DNA of 64,000 nucleotides, from assembly GCF_037975245.1 (NCBI RefSeq), contig NC_092574.1, forward strand, positions 24,779,713 through 24,843,712, written 5' to 3'. Position numbers and translations under genes: made by a program. Source of the stretch: Apostichopus japonicus (Eukaryota > Echinodermata > Holothuroidea > Aspidochirotida > Stichopodidae). Position 1 is the first letter of the stretch; the number at the start of each line of letters is the position of its first letter. The notes below the pieces were generated by a model that saw only the letters and a program-made list of their open reading frames with translations, was not told where the DNA came from and made no database searches. Below are positions 1 to 12,064 of the stretch, piece by piece.

Positions 1-164
1 TGAAATAATATTGAAAACAAAACATTTTTTAAACATTTTTAAAACATTTTTATGTTATAAAATAACATCATAATAACGTTATATAAATATAATATAAAAA
101 TGTTTTGTTATAACGTTTCTACGACCTTTTAAAAATGTTATGATAATGTTATGTGTTTGCTGGG
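1..164. repeat. AT-rich repeat fragment with AACGTT-type palindromes
   Basis: The window opens with repeated aaacattttt and aacgtt/ataacgtt blocks followed by tgtgtttgctggg. Such AACGTT-rich stretches are common in dispersed DNA repeats of marine animals. No ends are visible, so the family is not named. Confidence 0.35.
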
Positions 165-605
165 TAAACGTTAGATAAAGTATACATGTTTTAACATATG
201 TGACTGGTATAAACGTAAGATAAGGTATCCATGTTTTAGCATATGTGACTAGTATAAACGTAAGATAAGGTATCCATGTTTTAGCATATGTGTCTGGTAT
301 AAACGTTAGATAAAGTATACATGTTTTAACATATGTGACTGGTATAAACGTAACATAAAGTACTTGTTGTAACATAATATTATGTGACTGGTATACACGT
401 TAGATAAAGTAGGCCTATACATGTTTTATCATATGTGGCTGCCATGGTATAAACGTTAGATAAAGTATACTTGTTTCAGGGAGCTGCTACTGCTTGTTTC
501 AACATATGTGCATATATGCATGGCTGTTATAAACGTTAGATAAAGTTTACTTGCTTTAACAAATGTGGCTGGTATATACGTTAGGTAAAGAATACTTGTT
601 TTGTA
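165..605. repeat. 45-bp tandem minisatellite
   Basis: About nine diverged copies of a 45-bp unit of the form gtataaacgt-aagataaggt-atccatgttt-tagcatatgt-gactg. The unit is a multiple of three, so it stays open on the minus strand as a 15-residue peptide repeat. I read that as a by-product, not a gene. Copies toward 600 are more diverged and contain small insertions. Confidence 0.85.
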
Positions 606-1626
606 TCTGTATCAGTTTGACCAATACGAAACACATGGTGACGGAACAAATTAGTTGCTACCAAAGGGATACCTTGACCACCTCACAACTGCGAAATACT
701 CAACCGTCTGTTTGTAATCTGAGCTAATAAGGCAAATATCGCTTACTTTGTTCAGGAGTCTATTCTGTCAAACTTGTCTGTCTAGTTAATATTTCACAAG
801 CATCGGTTGATCTCTCAGGGATAACTCTATTTGCAGACGTAAAACGTGGGCGGTTAAACTGCAGGCATTACAAATAATCGTTATATTTACTGATATAACC
901 AATTCCCTGCTTTCAGCGAAACGGTTATATTACTTTTGACCATATTACAGTCGTGTTTTCCTTTCTATTTCTTTCATAACTAGGCTAAAAATGAAGGGAT
1001 GAATTATATTTATTTCTTTCAAAAGGGACCATTTTGGAAGCTACCTTTTATTTCAATTTTCTTTCAAGAAAGGTTTTCTATCAGCGGTGAGAATAGAGAC
1101 CCCATTTATGACAATATTTTGTTACACTCAATTAAGTTTGTATATATGGCTAGGCTGACTTAACTTTATTAGCAAAACTTAAAACCGAAGAAGAATATAT
1201 TACACCATTTTCTCTGGTGGCATATCCTGATTCGAAGGGAACAGAATATCAAGAATGTAACTAATTAATACCCAACGATAGAAACCTTCTCCATTTACAT
1301 TTCAATTTTGTTTTCAACGAAATAAGTAGGAAAATATAGATCGATCGCTCGATCTACATATAATGTAGATGAAGTTAAGTAACATCGCTCTCTCACATTT
1401 TAGCAATATTTTCAATGTGTGTATACGACCACATTTTCATTTTCAAAAGTGACATTCTGGTCTAAGATTGAACGACTGCAGTAGAAATGTATGATTTTGT
1501 AAATCGTTAAGGTGAGGGTGGGGTGGGGCTATCCTAGCCCTTTACTATGCACAGTGAAATGTTGGAATTTAAACTGTCGTTTAGTCTATGAAAAAAATCG
1601 TAATCGAGTTGCAAAATCAAGAACAG
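606..1626. other. No gene seen
   Basis: Unique-looking AT-rich sequence with no convincing ORF, RNA gene or repeat boundary. A short G-rich run lies near 1510-1530. Confidence 0.6.
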
Positions 1627-1855
1627 TGAACAAACTTCCAACCTCCACCGGGATTTGAACCCGGACCCCCCGCTTTATATGCGGACACCCTAACCACTAG
1701 GCTATGGACGCTGACCGTATATGTCCAGAGGTTCGAAGCCGGTAAGGAAGGTCGTAATTCCACTGTAGGCGTTTGTCACCTGTATCGAACCATACTAGTT
1801 CTGTTTTTGGTGACCTATTTGCCTTACTAGATCAAACATGTTTCTAACCAACTCG
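1627..1855 (-). mobile_element. tRNA-derived SINE (family 1), copy 1
   Basis: On the minus strand a 5' body of ~140 bp is followed by a tRNA-like domain at about 1640-1713. The domain has an A-box-like segment (tagcctagtggttaggg) and a B box (ggttcaaatcc). It folds into a cloverleaf: CCGGG/CCCGG T stem, CCGC/GCGG anticodon stem, and an acceptor stem with one mismatch. The same body plus tRNA-like domain recurs in the opposite orientation at 45859-46100, and a remnant lies at 8029. This repetition is why I call it a SINE and not a tRNA gene. A second B-box-like string (ggcttcgaacc) lies upstream in the body. Confidence 0.7.
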
Positions 1856-2040
1856 AAGTCATTTCTGATTCTAAAGCCGGATCTCGAAAGAGATACTTTG
1901 AACAGAATTTTTGTTTATGAAGTGGAGGTAACGACAAAGGCAAATGAATATATATAATTGAAATCGTAATGAGTTGTAAAATATTTTGTTTAAAATACTT
2001 ATAAATATCTAAATAAATATATAAGTACAACAGCGTTTAA

Positions 2041-2061
2041 ATATATATATATATATCTATA

Positions 2062-2103
<42 letters not shown>
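2041..2103. repeat. (TA)n microsatellite
   Basis: Nearly pure AT dinucleotide run with tatcta interruptions. It abuts the nested inverted repeats that follow. Confidence 0.9.
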
Positions 2104-2105
<2 letters not shown>

Positions 2106-2172
2106 GGTCTCTTAAGAAATGAGACCATATAATGGTCCATATAGGGACCATAAGAGACCATATAATGGTCTT
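2104..2172. repeat. Cluster of nested short inverted repeats
   Basis: A 70-bp segment is built from gaccat/atggtc words. It includes gaccat-ata-atggtc twice, atggtcc-atata-gggaccat, and atggtctc paired with gagaccat. Several alternative hairpins are possible. No ORF or element ends are evident. Confidence 0.7.
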
Positions 2173-2514
2173 CTAAGAAATCATGTCGGTAAAAAAACTC
2201 AGAATATTGGCTCTTCCACATGCAACTCATGTGCTTTGTTAACTTTACTTTCTGCGTTTCCCACAAAACTATCCTTTTCCAATCTAAACTATGAACAAAG
2301 GTTACAACATATATATATGCTCCTTCAGTAATAGGATACACTGTCATAGAGAGAAACATTACAATATTTATAGATAACAACCCCACCCCACATTATGGGT
2401 ATTGATTAATTGATTGATTTTATGGTTGTATTTATTGATTTTTTTTATATCTTTCATTTGCTTTGACTACTTTATTCCTTTAATTACTCTGTATGTATCT
2501 TATATTTTTACTTA
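2173..2514. other. No gene seen
   Basis: AT-rich sequence. Open frames crossing it are low-complexity extensions of the TA repeat. Confidence 0.5.
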
Positions 2515-2612
2515 TTATAAGATTTAATTATAGTCCCATGTAAAGTGCTCTGAGATACCGTATTCTTTTACGTAAAGCGCTATATAAATATGTATATTAT
2601 TATTACTTATCT
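2515..2612 (+). mobile_element. LINE/SINE 3'-tail fragment ending in (ATT)n
   Basis: The segment contains gtaaagtgctctgagataccg, then gtaaagcgctatataaat, and ends in an attattatta run. This GCGCTATATAAA plus (ATT)n arrangement is a widespread 3' tail of L2-like LINEs and the SINEs that use them. Only the tail is recognisable. A reverse-oriented relative lies at 18001. Confidence 0.5.
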
Positions 2613-2699
2613 ATTAAAACAAGTTCACGATTAATTACTCGATACGTTTTTTAAGGGGTTTGAACTCAATATGTGTATCAAATACGGGCATTATAACTA

Positions 2700-3520
2700 A
2701 TACTCCCACTGAAGTTGTTGTACTAGTACTCATGCTGTTGTAATAGTACTCATGCTGTTGTACTAGTACACATGTTGTTGTACTAGTACGCATGCTGTTG
2801 TACTAGTACTCATGCTGTTGTACTAATACTCATGTTGTTGTACTAGAACGCAACGCATGCTGTTGTACTAGTACAATGATGCTTTTGTACTAGTACACAT
2901 GCTGTTGTACTAGTACTGATGCTGTTGTACTAGTACTTAAGCTGTTGTACTAGATAGTGTTGCTGTACTAGTAAACGTGCTGTTGTACTAGTACACATGC
3001 TGTTGTACTAGTACTCATGCTGTTATACTAGTCCGTGTTGTTGTACTAGTACGCATGCTGTTGAACTAGTACTGATGCTGTTGTATTAGTAATCAAGCTG
3101 TTGTACTAGTCCGTGTTTTTGTACTAGTACGCACACTGTTGTACTAGTACTCATGTTGTTGTACTAGTACTCATGCTGTTGTACTAGTACTCATGCTGTT
3201 ATACTAGTCCGTGTTGTTGTACTAGAACACATGCTGTTGTACTAGTACTCATGCTGTTATACTAGTACTCATGCTGTTGTACTAGAAAACATGCTGTTGT
3301 ACTAGTAATCATGCTGTTATACTAGTACTCATGCTGTTGTACTATGTACTCATGCTGTTATACTAGTACTCATGCTGTTGTACTAGTACTCATGCTGTTG
3401 TACTAGTACCCATGCTGTTGTACTAGTACGCATGCTGTTGTACTAGTTCGTGTTGTCGTGTTGCTGGACCAGTACGCATGTTGTTGAACTACTACCCATG
3501 CCGTTGTACTATTAAATCCA
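2700..3520. repeat. 20-bp tandem array (ctgttgtactagtactcatg type)
   Basis: About 40 copies of a 20-bp unit, catgctgttgtactagtact, with frequent substitutions (gttata for gttgta, ccgtg for tactcatg) and occasional length changes. There are no unique spacers, so it is a minisatellite and not a CRISPR-like array. Confidence 0.9.
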
Positions 3521-6500
3521 CCCTTTTATAAACTTTCTCAGGTACACCTCCTTTGTGAATGACAAAGAAATTAGTTTAAGCGTGTTGATGCTCAAGGACA
3601 AAAGCAAAGTTTGCGTAAACAATTAACCAAATGCCTTAGTTTTGACTCTATTCTGTTTTCTCTATTAATAATGTAACGTTATTGTTTGCCTATAAGAACC
3701 TAAGTACAAAGTCAGCTCTTTGATACTCATTACTTGTATACTGTAGGTTGAGAAACACCAATAAATCCTTAATGGAAGACCGTAACGAAGACGGGAATCT
3801 CTTGCATCCTTTAATAAATATAGCCTATAGTTTGACGTTAATCGATAATTTATCACTCCTAGTTTTGTTCTTAGCTGAGGTTCACTGCCTAAACGACGGA
3901 CAATACGTGCCTGTTATAGCATACTATATACCGAAATGAATACGGCAAGGCCACCAGACCAACCAAACAATACTATCGGCTCCAACTTGGAAGAAATGAA
4001 AATAAACGAATCGAAATAATAAAATATGTATGAAAAGATAAAGATGAGAAAGAGAAAGATAAAAATATATCATGAAACATCTTTAAAACTCTATGAACAT
4101 TGATTTTATAAACCGAGTAAGGTAAATTGACTATATGATTGGAAACAGTAAAAGAAAAAAAAGCTGGATAGAATGACAGAACAGACAATGAATGGTTTGA
4201 ATGTTCGATAAACATTATACGTCATACTATGACGTCATATTAGCATCCCTACGTATATGTTTAGACTAAGAGAGTGGTAAGGGGAGTTTGAATTAATTCG
4301 GACATGCGCATTAATGTATTGGTAAATGAATAGTTTGGTACATGATGTACTTCGTGCCATCCTACCTCACCCTAACCCCCCCCCCCCACCTCTCTGTCAC
4401 CATTAGACTTAAATGCACACTCACCCTACCTCCTTAACTCCCCAATCCTGTGTGAGTAAAGTAGAATCCATCATATTGTTAGCGTATGATTTTTTTTATT
4501 GGAGAAATTACGTATGTTGAGAAAGTACAGGCAACGTCAAATGAGTGAATTCACAAATTGTTCGGTTTATACTTATAGCTCAGTCTTACCTTATCGATAA
4601 TGATAAGTTAATAGTGATAATGATAAGTTTAGAAAATGATATTTGATAATTGCTTGTCGAAACACGAGCCAAGTTCAAAAATAAAATTTGATATAGGTTT
4701 ATTGTCAATATTACATGTTTTAAATAATAATATTGAACGTAAATCAATCAAATTAATTTCAGTGAACTACAAAATACAGCTTTAAAATATCCGAAAGTTT
4801 CCAGGTAACACAAAATGCTATATTCGTTCGAAGAATTTCCATATATATTTGGCGATCTTTTCTCTTTCTTTCTCTTTTTTTCCCTTTTTTTTTGTACTCA
4901 AGTTTTATTCTTTTTTGCACCCAGTGACGCATTCACAAGGGGTCGGTTTCGCTCTGCATAAAGTAGCGACATAAACAATAAAATGAGCGATTATTCGAGA
5001 AGAGCTTTTTTAAAACAAATTCAGTGAATAAAAATTGTAACATTCACTAAAACAACGTCAAAACAGACGAGAAATAAAATTTGATATCAAGTCTCCCCGG
5101 GGTCGGAGCGGATAGAATCAAATTCCAAAGCTGTAACAGAATCCCCAGTGTCTGCTATACTGATATAGGCAGAAGAATCATGGAATCTCAAATATGTGCA
5201 AGTTAAATCCTACAATTTACATTACTATAAACTACACGCTGCAATTAAGAGGCAGTATCACTAACGCTTTATGTAAACAGCACCGCGAAGTCGATAAATA
5301 CAAACAAAACTATCTTTTTTGTAGCAATAACCAGCAAATATCCGTGAGCGAATGTTGAATTCATTCTCCACGGGCTCGTTTATTCCTTCTCTCTTTGAGA
5401 TTTATACTGTATCCTTCCTTATAATTCCTCTGCTTTTGTTATATGGTTCTTTGATGTATGTATTGACATTACTTTTTATGTGAATCAATTTTCTTTGCTG
5501 CCCAAGATTTTGTTAGAACAAACGTATTTGTACCGAAAAAACTTCGAAAATCCATCCGAACAACATTAGATTCATTTTGTTAGGCGTTATCAACAAACAC
5601 GTGCTATATATGCTTTCAATCTCCACGAGGTGCACGCTTTACTCCTCACATTTGATATTTTATTCGTTAGTACTAATGTATCAGAATCATGGGAATGATG
5701 TTACATTCCTTGGCAGGAATATAATTAATGTACTTATACAATTTTGGGGAATTTGACTAGTTTCAGCTGCTGAACCTCAAACTGATGATTGCAGAAAATA
5801 CTTCATGCATATATTAAAACGTTTGGTGGTGGGTTATTTTCTTTGTGTGTGGGGGGGGGGGGGGTGCGAAGATCTTGTACAGGTTAATCTTCTGGAACTT
5901 TGTGTATATGATTGGTTCAAGAAGTAATTGCAGGGTACTGAACTACAATTCAATTTATTCCGACTGGTCCTTGATCGGCACTATCTTTGTTCATATTATA
6001 GAAACACACATTAAACAGAGATGAAACATGTTAAAAATACCCTACTTTGGAATGCCGAACAACATGTGGTTGGAATAGGTTACGTGTGTGAAGATTTACC
6101 TTTCGAATTTAAGACAAAAATGTTATAAATAGTTGCTTCTGTAACAGAAAGTATATCATCTAATTCAAGTTCTAATACATAAATGCAAAACATGTTAGAG
6201 ATTAATACATTGATTCCTATAGCTTGAAATATGTTGTCGCGAATATTGATTCAAACCTTTCAGATGCTTGAAACATCGTATTGATAAAATCTAAACGACG
6301 TCTGGACGCATAATATGAATATGAAAGGACCATCGATCACTTGGAGACGTATCTTTAATACTGTCTAAGTGTTTTTCTATTACTTTTAACTTAAAATACT
6401 ATAAATGTATGCTTAAAACATCTTTAAAAAATTGTGCCCCCCCCCCCCCCACGTTTGTCATACCGATAACCAAATAAAATATAAAATAAAAAAAGACCAT

Positions 6501-8028
6501 ATTTTAACATTTCCAACATTCTCAATATTAATTACTTTGTCTGATACACGATGCGTTAAGAAGCGTTACACTTCTTATATGTTATTCTCAAAGTTGATTT
6601 AATACATAATGATATCAATATTGAAGATTGACTTTTATCCACTTAGTGAATTTTATCACAAACCTTATTTAAAAAACTAAGAAACATGATATCGGTTTGC
6701 AATCTGTCTTTGTGTCTAAATTTGGTATAGAATCCCATAAATCACACAAAGTTATGAACTGAATTTTACAGCCATCTGTAAGTGTTTCTACTAAATTATT
6801 TAATGATGCGAACACAGAATGCAAATGCATTAATAAACTATTAAATCGAAGGCTACTTCGTTTTCTATTTTTAGTACATGGACCACAGAAAAGTCCATTA
6901 ATCACCAAAATTTGTTCAAAGCATGAAGTCAACCGATACACACAAAGATCACAGTAATTAGTGAAATGAAAATGTACATTTTAGGATAAAACTCATATGT
7001 CAGTTCTTCTACTGTCCTTTTGTGTGTATGTGCGTGTGTGTGTGTGGGGGGGGTGTTTATTTATTTATCGTTGTTTCGAAGTTGATATTAGTTCACCATC
7101 AAATATATAATTAATCGTATCTTATTAAGTTAATGCGGGATCCATTTTTACGGGTAAACTTATTTACAAGTCATGCCAGTATTTTTGGCCTCAAACATGT
7201 TTTGTTAACATCATTGGAGAACAATTTGTTGACTCATTTAATGCAAGTAATTGTATTTACGTACAAGTCAATATTTGAGTTTGTACAGCGGGACGCGCTA
7301 AACAGTAGTAGGCAAATTAAACTCGTGTTATTAGCAATGGGAACGTTTCACTTACGGGCACTCCGTGCATATATGCTGAAGCCTTAATCGGAATACGTAT
7401 AGTCAAACCTGAGCTAATTCTTCAACTTCACTGTTTTCACGAGTGATGGCAAGAAATTTCCTCTTCTGCAGGAAAAGTCATTACGGTAGCAAAGCTGATA
7501 CCTGAGTATAGCAAGCCATGTATAATGATATACCTCACATCGGAGTCATATCCATATCCCCTTTAATGTAAATGTTTACAGGTTGAAAGCACATATTAAG
7601 TAACACCGATAAAGGCCATATTGACTAATTTTCAGTTATCTTACTTGGTAAATAGTTTACACGTTGTACTAATCATACCCACATATAGCTAATATAACCT
7701 AAGTCAACTTATAGCTCCGTTAATTTGCAAAACCCATACTGGTTGGATAGCTTACACGGGCATTTCTATACGGATACATAGCAATGTGTACCCTGTAGTG
7801 GGTGTATGAAACTTGCACGTTTATAGTCCCCTGCACTGGGTGAATGGCTTACACCATCTTAGCCGTACACTAATCCTACTCGTATAGACTCCGTCAAAGC
7901 CAACAACGGTCCTAGTGTGTTAACAGCGTAAACCCTTAACGGACATTGTCTGGTTTCCCTCTTGCTACATTCTTCCTGTAATCAAAGCAAATTCTTTGTT
8001 ACTTGAAATTGTAAGAGCAATGACGTAA
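3521..8028. other. Long gene-free stretch
   Basis: AT-rich unique-looking DNA. Small open frames (for example near 3748-3939, 6669-6941 and 7133-7387) show no family resemblance and no codon pattern I would trust. Homopolymer G/C runs occur near 4376-4386, 5851-5864, 6437-6450 and 7046-7053. A pyrimidine-rich tract lies at 4855-4895. No RNA gene was seen. Confidence 0.55.
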
Positions 8029-8130
8029 CTTCCAGCCACAACCGGGATTCGAACCAGGACCTCCTGCATTATATTGTGGCACCCTCATCATAGCATGTCC
8101 ACAGGTTCGAAACCTGTATATACATATGTG
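8029..8130 (-). mobile_element. tRNA-derived SINE (family 1), decayed copy
   Basis: On the minus strand it reads ggtttcgaacctgtggacatg, then a degenerate A-box region, then ggttcgaatcccgg and gtggctggaag. This is the same order as the 1627-1855 and 45859-46100 copies. Only the tRNA-like half is well preserved. Confidence 0.6.
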
Positions 8131-9075
8131 TACATTGGGGAAATAGTGCACTGACGCAACGAAACGCATTTCTATCACATCACATAGAACTATATATATA
8201 CTCAAGTATATTAAGCAATCGCTGTTGAGATGTGGGTAGAAAATTGCGTTAAAGGTAGACCTAGCTATAAGCTATCATGCTTGTGTTGTAATGTTATGCT
8301 TTCAAACAATGTTTGGTTGTGTGCGTAAGAATATGGCGTTTTCTGGCGTTTTCTGTAAGCCACATACCCTTAAACACTTTCTACAAAATTAGATTTCATA
8401 ATGTTAAACTTTGGCATATCATTCACAGCTATACGACCTAATTTTTTCCTGGCAAACTATCGGAAATGATCTTCTAATTACGGCATGTTTGTTCAATTTC
8501 ACACTATTTACATATAGTTGTAACTTGTAACTCTCGGTGTACGTGCATGACATTGTCAAATTTAATTTACATTTTAAATGAGATATTGATTATTCAAACA
8601 GTCCCAGTGGTGTGCATACATTAACAGTAAGATTAATCAGATTTCATAACGATATCTAGGAAATATTCCACTTAAATCAATCGATGATGTATGTGTTCGG
8701 AATAACTGCAAGATATGTGGTACCTGTTAATGGCCCAAGGGTGTCTCGTCGTCAAACTATGGATGTATGTATTAACAATAATTGTTAATTGGATGTAGCA
8801 ATCCTTATCTTGAACCATGACCTATATGGATGTTTCCTTTAGCAACTAATACATAAATGCTGCAGTGTATAATTGTGTACATGTAACCGATTTTTTCCTA
8901 ACGATTCGCTACTCTGACAGTTTTCGTGTATTGTTGATCCTCACATGTCATTTGTAGGCCCAAAAATGTGCTAGAACGTCTGATATTGGTCGCCCGTGTT
9001 CAAATTTCAAATTGCCACAAACATTTACATATGTCACTGTAGTACAGATAGTAACCCATACTGAGAGGCTTTATT
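8131..9075. other. No gene seen
   Basis: AT-rich sequence with no supported coding, RNA or repeat feature. Confidence 0.5.
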
Positions 9076-9335
9076 ATCTATGCAATAATCCTCTATGCAA
9101 TACTCCTCTATGCAATAATCCTCTTTGCAATAATCCTCTATGCAATAATCCTCTATGCAATAAATTCTCTATGCAATAATCCTCTATGTAATAATCCTCT
9201 ATGCAATAATCCTCTATGCAATAATCCTCTATGCAATATTCCTCTATGCAATAATCCTCTATGTAATAATCCTCTATGCAATAATCCTCTATGCAATATT
9301 CCTCTATGCAATATTCCTCTATGCAATAATGCTCA
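9076..9335. repeat. 15-bp tandem array (tcctctatgcaataa)
   Basis: About 17 copies of a 15-bp unit with few variants (tgta for tgca, attcc for aatcc). The minus strand stays open and encodes a five-residue repeat of the IEDYC type, joined to ~50 unrelated codons up to 9457. The openness follows from the unit length, so this is not called as a gene. Confidence 0.9.
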
Positions 9336-9972
9336 AGGCCTGGGAATAGGTTGGAGGACCACAACCTCTGGGAAATTAAACTTTGTGAAAAACGAGGGCA
9401 AAACTTGGACCCAATGCTGATGACCTTTAAGTTAACACTGTTTCTCCGCGTTCTCAACTTTTAACGCGTTATCTAATAAATTCTGAATCCCTTACTTATT
9501 ACCCGAATGGGAATTTCGGTAAAATATTTGTCTTTAACCTTTAAAAAACAACCTCTCAAGTCATTTTCATGCCATCAGCTTTGACATCAATTTATTCTAT
9601 TATATATATCTATTTTTAAATTACATATTTTTTTTTCTTTCACGTTTGAATATTTTGTTTATATGCAGAGTGTCAGTTGAGTGGGGTTGAGGTGAGTTGA
9701 GTAGAGATAACATTATGTCAACTTACAGAATTCCAATATCACGACAGAGAAACATCCAAAACATATGAAATTATTGCAAACGTTGTTGGTTTGGTATACA
9801 TTATGTACAACAACTCACATCAAACCATCCAAAGGTCAGATATATTGATTCAAGGGGATATGGACACTACAGGATCCTGTCATATCTCATGGTGGACCTC
9901 TTTAGTCTTGGAGAAAGTTAATTTGATCAATTACGTTTCGTTGCATTAGCCTAAATGACCCCCTTTATTGCT
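9336..9972. other. No gene seen
   Basis: Ordinary AT-rich DNA between the 15-bp array and the foldback element. It includes the unique end of the open frame that runs out of the array. Confidence 0.5.
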
Positions 9973-11094
9973 ACTTAGAGCATAGGCGTAGGAGGCGGGG
10001 GGCTGGGGGGGGCTGCAGCCCCCAACCAAATTTTTCTGTGAAAATTCGGGCAATATGTTGTGAATTTTTCGGGCACCTACTGAAAGAAGAATAATTAGCA
10101 GTGTGTTTTTTATTTTTTTAGGTAAAAATTCTGCAATATGCTGAGAATTTTTCGGGCACCTAGTGAAAGAAGAATAATTTGCAGTGTGTTTTTCAATTTT
10201 TTTGTGAAAACTGGGCAATATTTTGAGAATTTTTCGGGCACCTACTGAAAGAAGAATAATTTGCAATGTGTTTTTCAATTTTTTTGTGAAAACTGGGCAA
10301 TATGCTGAGAATTTTTCGGGCACCTAATGAAAGAAGAATAATTAGCAGTGTGTTTTTCAATTTTTTAGGTAAAAATTTTGCAATATGCTGAGAATTTTTC
10401 GGGCACCTACTGGAAGAAGAATAAATTGCATTGTGTTTTTCAATTTTTTAGGTGAAAATTCGGCAATATGCTGAGAATTTTTCGGGCACCTAGTGAAAGA
10501 AGAATAATTTGCATTGTGTTTTTCAATTTTTTTGGTGGAAACTGGGCAATATGCTGAGAATTTTTCGGGCACCTAGTGAAAGAATAATAGTTTGCAGTGT
10601 GTTTTTCAAATTTTTTGTGAAAACTGGGCAATACGCTGAGAATTTTTCGGGCACCTACTGAAAGAAGAATAATTTGCAGAGTGTGTTTCAAATTTTTTGG
10701 TGAAATTTCGGCAATATTTGAGAATTTTTCGGGCACCTACTGGAAGAAGAATAAATTGCAGTGTGTTTTTCAATTTTTTTTGTGAAAACTGGGCAATACG
10801 CTGAGAATTTTTCGGGCACCTAGTGAAAGAAGAATAATTTGCAATGTGTTTTTCCATGGTTAAACTTATATTATTATTATTGTTGTAACGACTCCCCCAA
10901 TATTTATAACCAATATGGAAGGGTTATAACACGAAAAATGATTGTATGTTATTGGCATGTGATGTAATAACCGATGATTGCCTATATGATTTGCACATGT
11001 GCGAGAAAAATTTTGGTTATATTTTTCGGGCAAGTCGTTACAGCCCCCCCCCCCCCCCGAAATCAAATTAGGCTCCTACGCATATGACTTAGAG
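9973..11094. mobile_element. hAT-like non-autonomous foldback element (MITE) with 8-bp target duplication
   Basis: The element spans 9981-11086. It begins cataggcgtaggaggc and ends ggctcctacgcatatg, whose reverse complement is catatgcgtaggagcc, so the two 16-bp ends match at 14 positions. Identical 8-bp direct repeats acttagag flank it at 9973-9980 and 11087-11094. Both ends carry G/C homopolymers next to the terminal repeat (gggggg near 9997-10010, a C run at 11044-11058). An 8-bp duplication is typical of hAT-superfamily insertion. No transposase is present. The interior is mostly an ~83-bp tandem array. Confidence 0.75.
10010..10857. repeat. ~83-bp tandem array inside the foldback element
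   Basis: About ten copies of a unit that contains gagaatttttcgggcaccta, gaaagaagaataatttgca, gtgtgtttttcaattttt and gtgaaaactgggcaatatgc. The word gggcacc recurs at roughly 10071, 10154, 10236, 10318, 10401, 10484, 10567 and 10649. Overlapping minus-strand frames encode near-identical peptides in shifted registers, which marks them as repeat products and not genes. Confidence 0.9.
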
Positions 11095-12064
11095 GATTAT
11101 CACAATTGTAACGGAACAGTAGGTATTTAAGACTTTTGAAGAACACATCAAGTAATTACGAGGCAACGAAAAAAAAAACGTTGTAAAGATTAAGTAGAAA
11201 TCTCAACAAGAGTCTTTATAATCGTTATATCGTAATATAGTCGTTTCCCTCTGAACTTTATTCTTCATCCAGTAACCTCATTAGAAGAATCCCCCTCATC
11301 AACCAGAAGGGGAAATGAGGCTTCTTTTGCGGCTGTAATTTAGACTTTAACTTAAGGGTGTTTCATTAATCCCCAATCTCAAAGCATTTTTCTCTCGAAA
11401 GGCGTGTTTTATGGCTAGATATTTTCAGTACGAATTTCTAGTTTGACACACACGAAAAGTGTCCGGTTATTTTTCCTTTGGCTTCACTATAACTTATGTT
11501 TCTACCCTTGACCAAAATCTCCTTAAATTTTTGTTAAACCTGATTATGAGAACTATAAGGCACTCATAAGCGATATACTTCCAGACACTTAACGATATCT
11601 CCAAGTACCAACTGAGACACACAAAGAAAAACCGGGACATTCTTTTCTTCTCCTTTTTCCGTTCTCATAAATCGCTTGATTTCATCTTAGATGAACCGTT
11701 TACAATTATGCCATTTCAAAGTATGGATTGATAGTCCATATCAATGTTACAGTGAAAGTGATTTGTAGTTACATACATGTATTCACACACAATTTATTCT
11801 GAATCGATATCTGAACAGACTCATGTCCCTGTAAGGAACATATGATACCCGATCATCGTATAACTTTGGTGGTTGAAGTTGTCGTGGCTTTTAGAGAGAT
11901 AGAGAGATGTGACACAGCATTTTATGACGATGAATTAGGCTATGATAAGGCTATGATAAAATGTGAAAGGGATAATTCGGTGACAGAGAAAAAATGTAAC
12001 ACTTATCTTAGTTGAGAACTTTATTATTATTATTTTGGCCTACCAGTCAACATCTTGTTGATTG
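11095..12064. other. No gene seen
   Basis: AT-rich unique-looking DNA between the foldback element and the 31-bp satellite. Confidence 0.5.

Noticed and set aside
1640-1713. Functional tRNA gene on the minus strand
   Set aside because: The same tRNA-like domain is linked to the same non-tRNA body at two other places, so it is a SINE. The acceptor stem also has a mismatch.
2700-3520. CRISPR-like regular repeats
   Set aside because: The 20-bp units are contiguous with no unique spacers, and the genome is eukaryotic.
9946-10857. Four minus-strand frames of 70-125 codons with similar peptides
   Set aside because: Same 83-bp unit read in shifted frames; no independent coding evidence.
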